DNA from: Thermoplasmata archaeon | GTDB lineage: Archaea > Thermoplasmatota > E2 > UBA202 > JdFR-43 | Direction of reading: 5' to 3' | Length of the DNA stretch: 10,362 nt | Assembly: GCA_021162305.1 (NCBI GenBank) | Contig: JAGGYX010000080.1 | Span: forward strand, 1 to 10,362 | Shown: piece after piece, positions 6,265-10,362 of the stretch | How the letters are laid out: each line of letters opens with the position of its first letter | How positions within the stretch are numbered: the first letter of the stretch is position 1 | The notes under the pieces: model-generated | The model's input: only the letters and a program-made list of their open reading frames with translations | The model's database searches: none | Told to the model about the DNA's origin: nothing | Program-made: the position numbers and the translations under genes

Positions 6265-7226
6265 TTGCAATTCTTTTTCTATTGCTTGCAGTCAATTTTT
6301 ATTCAGCTCAAGCCTCCCAAACAAAAATAAAAATTATGGTTTCGATACCAGATTTTGCTCCTATAGCAAGAGAGATAGGAGGAGATTTTGTTAGTGTTGA
6401 TTATATTTTGCCCCCTGGCATGGACCCTCATTCATTTTCTTTAACAAAGGAAAAAATAGATGAAATAAAGGATGCTGACCTTGTAATACTTGCAAATTCT
6501 GCACTCCTGTCTTATGAAAATAAGATAAAGGAAATTTATGATAAAAGCTATCTCGATTTTCCAGATTATGAAAAATATGGAGCAAATCTTTCCTCATTTG
6601 ATGGATTCAAAGATAATCCCCATGGCTACTGGCTCGGTTATAAAAATGCTGTTGCAATAGCACTTGCCATATCAAAAAAACTTGGAGAAATGACTGGCGA
6701 TAAAGCCTATTTTCAGGAGAGATTTAACGAATTCAAGGAAAAACTGGAAAAAGCGAGAAATTGCGTTATAAATGAAAGTATAGTGGCGGGCATATATGGA
6801 AAAAAAGTTGTTGCTGCTGTGCCAGGCGTTTGTTATATTGCTTCCAACTATGGAATTATTGCAGATGAAATTTTACTTACAGAGGGAAGTGCTTCAATTG
6901 GCATTGAAAAAAGAGAAAGTATTACGCAAAAATTGAAAAGCAATGAATACATTGGAATTCTCGTCCCAGAGTTCATGAAATATGCAAAAGCTGGAGAAAT
7001 TGCAAGAGATATTGCAAGCGAGACAAAAAGCAGGGTGATTTATGTTAAATTTGCAATGGAGAGCGAGAGTTATGAAGATATGTTTTATCACAATTTCATG
7101 CAATTTTTGAAACCTGTTGAAATAAAAGAAAATAAATATAATGGTGAGCTGATAATTTTATGTATAGCTCTTGCAATATTTGCAATATTTGAAGGAGGGA
7201 TAATATATGCATTATGGAGAAGATAG
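6237..7226 (+). CDS. Metal ABC transporter substrate-binding protein (TroA/ZnuA-like), membrane anchored
   Basis: This 329-residue protein is a cluster A-I (PF01297) metal-binding lipoprotein relative that would capture a metal outside the cell and pass it to the permease. It has an N-terminal signal (KKNSIIAILFLLLAV, about 5-19) without a lipobox Cys, and a C-terminal membrane helix (about 303-325) ending in ALWRR, which would anchor it instead. Two of the usual ligands are seen: H65 in PPGMDPHSF and H129 in NPHGYW. The third ligand (His or Glu in the family) aligns with V195 in VVAAVPGVCYIASNYG, and the fourth (Asp/Glu) falls near K271 in VIYVKFAMESES. No His-rich loop of the ZnuA type is present. 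These alignments were made by eye. The ATG is set by a good Shine-Dalgarno sequence. It overlaps the regulator by 28 bases and the ATPase by 20. The family call is sure; the metal is not. Confidence 0.9.
   Translation: MSVWKKNSIIAILFLLLAVNFYSAQASQTKIKIMVSIPDFAPIAREIGGDFVSVDYILPPGMDPHSFSLTKEKIDEIKDADLVILANSALLSYENKIKEIYDKSYLDFPDYEKYGANLSSFDGFKDNPHGYWLGYKNAVAIALAISKKLGEMTGDKAYFQERFNEFKEKLEKARNCVINESIVAGIYGKKVVAAVPGVCYIASNYGIIADEILLTEGSASIGIEKRESITQKLKSNEYIGILVPEFMKYAKAGEIARDIASETKSRVIYVKFAMESESYEDMFYHNFMQFLKPVEIKENKYNGELIILCIALAIFAIFEGGIIYALWRR
7194..7199 (+). promoter_or_regulatory. Shine-Dalgarno sequence of the ATPase gene
   Basis: GGAGGG lies 7 bases before the ATG at 7207, within the end of the binding-protein gene. 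It fixes the ATPase start and the 20-base overlap. Confidence 0.65.
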
Positions 7227-7974
7227 TTTAATAGAAGCTCAAAACATTTCATTTTCATATAATGGAAATGTTGCTCTGAGAAATGTTACATTTTCTATTG
7301 GCAATGAATTCATGGTTATAATGGGTCCAAATGGTTCTGGGAAAACAACGCTTGTTAAAATAATAATGGGGCTTTTAAAGCCTCATGGCGGAACAATAAA
7401 GGTTTTTGGAAAAAGTCCCGAAAAAGTTAGGGATAAAATTGGATACATGCCTCAGAAAGAAAACATAGCAAGGCATTTTCCCATAAGGGCAATAGATGTT
7501 GTTTTAATGGGCATATCATCAAAAAAATTTATTGGAAAGGAAGAAATAAAAAAGGCGAGAGATGCTTTAAGAGAAGTGGGGCTTGAACATGTATGGAATA
7601 AGCCATTTGGCAGGCTATCAGGAGGACAGCAGCAACGCATCATGTTTGCAAGAGCAATAGCAAAAGAGCCATCTTTAATAATAATGGATGAGCCTTTCAA
7701 TGGTGTTGATTTGCCAAGCCGTGAGAAAATAATGAATGCATTGAGAAGGAGAATGAGAGCTGGCACAGCTGTTGTTGCAGTATTGCATAACATCAATCCA
7801 GTTTTACATTATGTAAACAAAGTTTTGCTTTTAAATAAAGAAATGATTGCCTTTGGAAAACCAAATGAAGTTTTAACTGAGTCAATTCTTCAGAAGGCAT
7901 ATGGAGGAAGTGTTTCAGTAGTGGTGTGCGAAGAAGGATACTGGCATCCTCTTATAGGAGATACACATGGTTGA
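7207..7974 (+). CDS. Metal ABC transporter ATP-binding protein (ZnuC/MntB type)
   Basis: This 255-residue ABC ATPase drives the importer from the cytoplasmic face. All active-site motifs are intact: Walker A GPNGSGKTT (40-48), Q-loop MPQK with Q83, signature LSGGQQQR (137-144), Walker B LIIMDEP (157-163), D-loop GVD and the switch His in AVLHN (H194). The signature with three glutamines and the C-terminal GYWHPL resemble the Zn/Mn/Fe-type (family 3) import ATPases rather than haem or cobalamin types. The ATG follows a clear Shine-Dalgarno sequence. It overlaps the binding-protein gene by 20 bases and the permease gene by 8, so the three are translated as a unit in complex order. Confidence 0.94.
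   Translation: MHYGEDSLIEAQNISFSYNGNVALRNVTFSIGNEFMVIMGPNGSGKTTLVKIIMGLLKPHGGTIKVFGKSPEKVRDKIGYMPQKENIARHFPIRAIDVVLMGISSKKFIGKEEIKKARDALREVGLEHVWNKPFGRLSGGQQQRIMFARAIAKEPSLIIMDEPFNGVDLPSREKIMNALRRRMRAGTAVVAVLHNINPVLHYVNKVLLLNKEMIAFGKPNEVLTESILQKAYGGSVSVVVCEEGYWHPLIGDTHG
7956..7962 (+). promoter_or_regulatory. Shine-Dalgarno sequence of the permease gene
   Basis: AGGAGAT ends 4 bases before the ATG at 7967, with the GGAG core 6 bases away, inside the ATPase gene. It supports the 8-base overlap. Confidence 0.5.
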
Positions 7975-8752
7975 TGCATATATTATGCGAGCTATAATTG
8001 CAATATTCATCCTCGCCATAAATGCAGCAATAGCAGGCTCTTTCACTATCTTCAAAGACATTACATTTCTGGTTGCTGGCGCCGCCCACGCCGCCCTCGC
8101 TGGAGCATCTCTTGCCATAGCCATCTCACTTTATACCTCTCTTTATATAGACCCGATGCTTGGAGCATTGATTTTTTCCATTATGATTGCTTTGATGGCA
8201 GCGAACGCAAGAAAGGCAAATGTTGCTGTCGCAATAGGATTTGCAGCTTCAATGTCTCTTGCCGTGTTATTCATTTCATTGATAAGGGAGCAGGCTTCTC
8301 GTGTATGGGGTCTTTTATTCGGTGATTTGCTTTTGCTTACCCTGCATGATATAATTGTGATGGCTATAGCGACAATATTTATTCTAATGCTTGTTATATA
8401 TTTCAGTCGTGAATTCCTTTTCATTTCATTTGATAGCGAGGGAGCAATGGCATCTGGCATAAATGTTAAAGCATTGAACTACCTCCTCCTTTCCATAATT
8501 GCAGTCTCGACAGTCATAATAATGAAGGGTGTTGGTGCCATTCTTGTATATGCAATGCTTGTCGCCCCAGCAGCAGCTTCCAATGAAATGGCAAAAAGCA
8601 TAATGCAGGTTTTTTCATATGCTGCATTAATTGCATTGCTGGCAGGATTTTCTGGCTTAGTAATCTCATTTTATTTCAATATCTCGCCCGGAGCCATCGC
8701 ATCTTTAATTGCTACTCTCATCTATTTTGTTGTAATAATGAAAAGGCGTTAG
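7967..8752 (+). CDS. Metal ABC transporter permease (ABC-3 family, ZnuB/MntC type)
   Basis: This 261-residue membrane protein matches the ABC-3 (PF00950) permease family, which forms the channel of Zn/Mn/Fe importers as a homodimer. About seven to eight hydrophobic helices are visible from residue 7 to 257. Family landmarks include the early FTIFKDITFLVAGAAHAALAG (about 27-46), where the His in the helix is typical, the central RVWGLLFGDLLLL region, SFDSEGAMASGINVKALNYL (about 155-174), which contacts the ATPase, and the KGVGAILVYAMLVAPAA stretch (about 187-203). The product ends in basic KRR. The stop TAG (8750-8752) directly abuts the stop of the peptidase gene on the other strand, leaving no intergenic base for a terminator. 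Confidence 0.93.
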   Translation: MVDAYIMRAIIAIFILAINAAIAGSFTIFKDITFLVAGAAHAALAGASLAIAISLYTSLYIDPMLGALIFSIMIALMAANARKANVAVAIGFAASMSLAVLFISLIREQASRVWGLLFGDLLLLTLHDIIVMAIATIFILMLVIYFSREFLFISFDSEGAMASGINVKALNYLLLSIIAVSTVIIMKGVGAILVYAMLVAPAAASNEMAKSIMQVFSYAALIALLAGFSGLVISFYFNISPGAIASLIATLIYFVVIMKRR

Positions 8753-10024
8753 TTATGGGTATCCTCCTATCATGAGGCTCGGGTCTCCAAGCAGAACCCA
8801 TTCTTGAACAGTCTTTTCATCCACCCAGTCCCAGCCCAAATCAGGGTACCACCAGCATTCTGGAAGGGTGAATTCCTTGAAATGATGTATGTAAGTTGTT
8901 ATTGTCTGCAGATGTGCCTCTCCCAGCACATGATATCCTTTCTCTCCATACTGTCTGAAGAATTCAGAAGTTATCCAGCCATCGCCAGCGCCAACGGTGC
9001 ACCATTCTCCCTCCCATCCCCATCCATAGCCTGTATTTCCTATGGTTGCTATTGCCCCCGTTCTTGGCAGCTTAACCATATACCAGCCCCAGCATTCTGG
9101 AACGAGCTGTCCATATGTATGCATCCATATATTTTTTCCAAAGAATATGAGAAGCCACAAATCGAGCATCGATGGAATAAGAGAAACATTGAACAAACTG
9201 TTATGACAGCCTCCAACAACAACGACTGAAGGCATATCTATGTTTGAAAGTTTTTTCATCGGGAAAAATGGAAAACCAATGAATGGGAAGCGAGCCATAA
9301 CCTGTGATACCAGCAATCCTTCAAGCTGTGCATGCTGCCTGTTGCCTGGTATGCCCGGCAGATGGTCGCCCCAAAAGCCAGGACTTCCGTGACCGGAGAG
9401 GAAAGCCAATCCATAGCCTTTGCTGAATGCATTTATAACATCATTCTGCCCAGTATATTTTCCATTTGATGTCCATAAAATTTCCTTTTCATAATCAGAG
9501 GGCATGTAATATAATGCTCCACCTCTTCCATGAAGAACTTTTTCTCCAGTTACCCATTCTCCTTCATAATACATTTCTGTATTATTACGCCATGCTTGGA
9601 AAACAATCTCATCATTTTCATTTTTTACCCATACATGAATGCTGGTTACATTTCCGTATGGCTCTGGGTCATAGCTTTTTCCTCTTATTGTAAGAACGCC
9701 ATTCTCATACCTTATATTTGCCCAGTGAAAAATTTCATTGCAATATGCTTCTCTTTCAGTTGGGGTGTAATGGTAATCAGTATTGCCAAGGACATCGCCA
9801 TTTGAAACAGAAACAATCTTTGCTATTGGTGGGGCAGGATATCCATTTTGCAGTTCTGCTATTTTATAATCATCGTGATTGAATGTAAGCCTCGTTTTTG
9901 CATTATGGTCTATGGTGATGTGCGTTACATCTATTGGTCCAGATTCACCTTCATCATTTATGCTTTGAGCGTATATTGTATATTCTCCATCTGAAAGATT
10001 TTTCACATCCCATTTTATATTCAA
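8753..10024 (-). CDS. C25 (gingipain-type) cysteine peptidase, catalytic part downstream of an in-frame TAG
   Basis: This 423-codon frame carries the catalytic domain of a C25 peptidase. Counting from the nominal TTG at 10024, the likely catalytic His is H212 in FLSGHGSPGFWGD and the Cys is C273 in VVVVGGCHNSLFN, as in gingipains. Other family marks are DGEYTIYAQS near the start, ATIGNTGYGWG (326-336) and the closing LLGDPSLMIGG (411-421). Residues 103-150 (IRYENGVLTIRGKSYDPE and on) look like an inserted Ig-like strand set. The frame continues upstream without a shift through one TAG (10028-10030) into the rest of the protein, so it is most likely the 3' part of a single gene. The TTG has no suitable Shine-Dalgarno sequence, and the next in-frame ATG would be 150 codons downstream. 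The protein stops right after the peptidase domain, with no anchor. Extracellular proteolysis is the family role; whether this copy is active depends on the TAG. Confidence 0.8.
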   Translation of the reverse strand: MNIKWDVKNLSDGEYTIYAQSINDEGESGPIDVTHITIDHNAKTRLTFNHDDYKIAELQNGYPAPPIAKIVSVSNGDVLGNTDYHYTPTEREAYCNEIFHWANIRYENGVLTIRGKSYDPEPYGNVTSIHVWVKNENDEIVFQAWRNNTEMYYEGEWVTGEKVLHGRGGALYYMPSDYEKEILWTSNGKYTGQNDVINAFSKGYGLAFLSGHGSPGFWGDHLPGIPGNRQHAQLEGLLVSQVMARFPFIGFPFFPMKKLSNIDMPSVVVVGGCHNSLFNVSLIPSMLDLWLLIFFGKNIWMHTYGQLVPECWGWYMVKLPRTGAIATIGNTGYGWGWEGEWCTVGAGDGWITSEFFRQYGEKGYHVLGEAHLQTITTYIHHFKEFTLPECWWYPDLGWDWVDEKTVQEWVLLGDPSLMIGGYP

Positions 10025-10027
10025 ATC

Positions 10028-10030
10028 CTA
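10028..10030 (-). other. In-frame TAG interrupting the C25 peptidase gene
   Basis: The codon between GDGFLDQ and DLNIKWD is TAG on the minus strand. Both flanks are in the same frame and both look like normal family sequence, so a single base change (for example from CAG, AAG or TGG) or a read-through codon would explain it. TAG also ends RaSEA, speD, the binding protein and the permease in this window, so it is an ordinary stop codon here. Confidence 0.85.
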
Positions 10031-10362
10031 CTGGTCTAAAAAGCCATCTCCAGAGACAACTAAAATGCGCTTTGTCCATTCTTTGCCATAGGCATTATTC
10101 TCATAATTTATTATTTTATCCACCACATCTCTAATTTCTTTTACATTTCTGCATGCAAGCCTGCCAACAGCCGCATCAGGATATAAATCAATTATATCTT
10201 CTGGTGGCTCATTTTCCTCTGCCCTCTTCCATTCTGCGAATATTCCATTTCCATTACTGTCCCAGTCATCAAATTCTCCTCCTTCTTTATAAATATCAGC
10301 ATAGTATAAATCGCAGGGATAGCCGGGTTCGCCAGCAACGAGATTTGAATATCTCACTGGAA
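10028..10362 (-). CDS. C25 peptidase, N-terminal part, cut by the window edge and ended by TAG
   Basis: This frame is open to the right edge (it reads PVRYSNLVAGEPGYPCDLYYAD from the edge), so the true start lies outside. It matches the part of C25 peptidases that precedes the catalytic His: DLYYADIY, the DSNGNGIFAEW loop, which has the DxNxNGxxxE pattern of Ca-binding loops, DLYPDAAVGRLACRN, and VVDKIINYEN. The final RILVVSGDGFLDQ runs straight into the TAG and then, in the same frame, DLNIKWDVKNLSDGEYTIYAQS of the downstream frame. The join therefore reads as continuous family sequence with one codon replaced by a stop. Taken alone this piece has no catalytic residues. Treat both pieces as one interrupted gene. 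Confidence 0.8.
   Translation of the reverse strand, partial: PVRYSNLVAGEPGYPCDLYYADIYKEGGEFDDWDSNGNGIFAEWKRAEENEPPEDIIDLYPDAAVGRLACRNVKEIRDVVDKIINYENNAYGKEWTKRILVVSGDGFLDQ

Noticed and set aside
8751..8754. Abutting stop codons of permease and peptidase as an assembly joint
   Set aside because: Both genes end with complete family C-termini, and the RaSEA/sepF pair shows a similar tight tail-to-tail arrangement, so this looks like normal compaction.
9892..10024. TTG at 10024 as the true start of a separate peptidase gene
   Set aside because: No Shine-Dalgarno or TATA element fits it, and the family sequence continues in frame through the TAG into the upstream piece.

Overview
The window is AT-rich archaeal DNA. 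Several genes place it there: RaSEA (the radical SAM enzyme of archaeosine synthesis), an archaeal-type SepF, the BpsA branched-chain polyamine synthase, and start sites with a TATA-like element about 25-28 bases upstream and no leader. A gingipain-type (C25) peptidase and secreted PKD/Ig-repeat proteins beside these fit a protein-degrading, possibly thermophilic euryarchaeon. A Thermoplasmatota relative is my best guess, but that is inference and no marker gene here proves it. Coding density is very high; no stretch above 300 bases lacks a gene. I saw no tRNA, rRNA, insertion sequence or CRISPR array.

Layout. (1) 1-2598, plus strand: the 3' part of a PiT phosphate permease, its DUF47/PhoU-like partner and RaSEA, joined by 1- and 4-base overlaps. 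(2) 2595-5711, minus strand, read from right to left: speD and bpsA (polyamine synthesis, 1-base gap), a secreted PKD/Ig-repeat protein, a 54-residue two-helix membrane protein, and sepF, whose tail overlaps the tail of RaSEA. (3) 5712-5829: a short divergent promoter region. (4) 5830-8752, plus strand: a DtxR-like regulator followed by substrate-binding protein, ATPase and permease of a TroA/Znu-type metal ABC importer, all overlapping, so very probably one self-regulated operon. (5) 8753-10362, minus strand: a C25 cysteine peptidase gene that runs off the right edge and is split by one in-frame TAG.

How the genes work together. SpeD makes decarboxylated S-adenosylmethionine, the aminopropyl donor BpsA uses to build branched polyamines. 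PiT and DUF47 form a phosphate-uptake pair. The regulator probably controls the metal importer it precedes, but both the regulator and the binding protein lack several of the metal ligands their families normally carry, so the metal and the mode of sensing are open.

The points most worth a second look are the in-frame TAG in the peptidase, the non-canonical metal-uptake locus, and the small membrane protein next to sepF.
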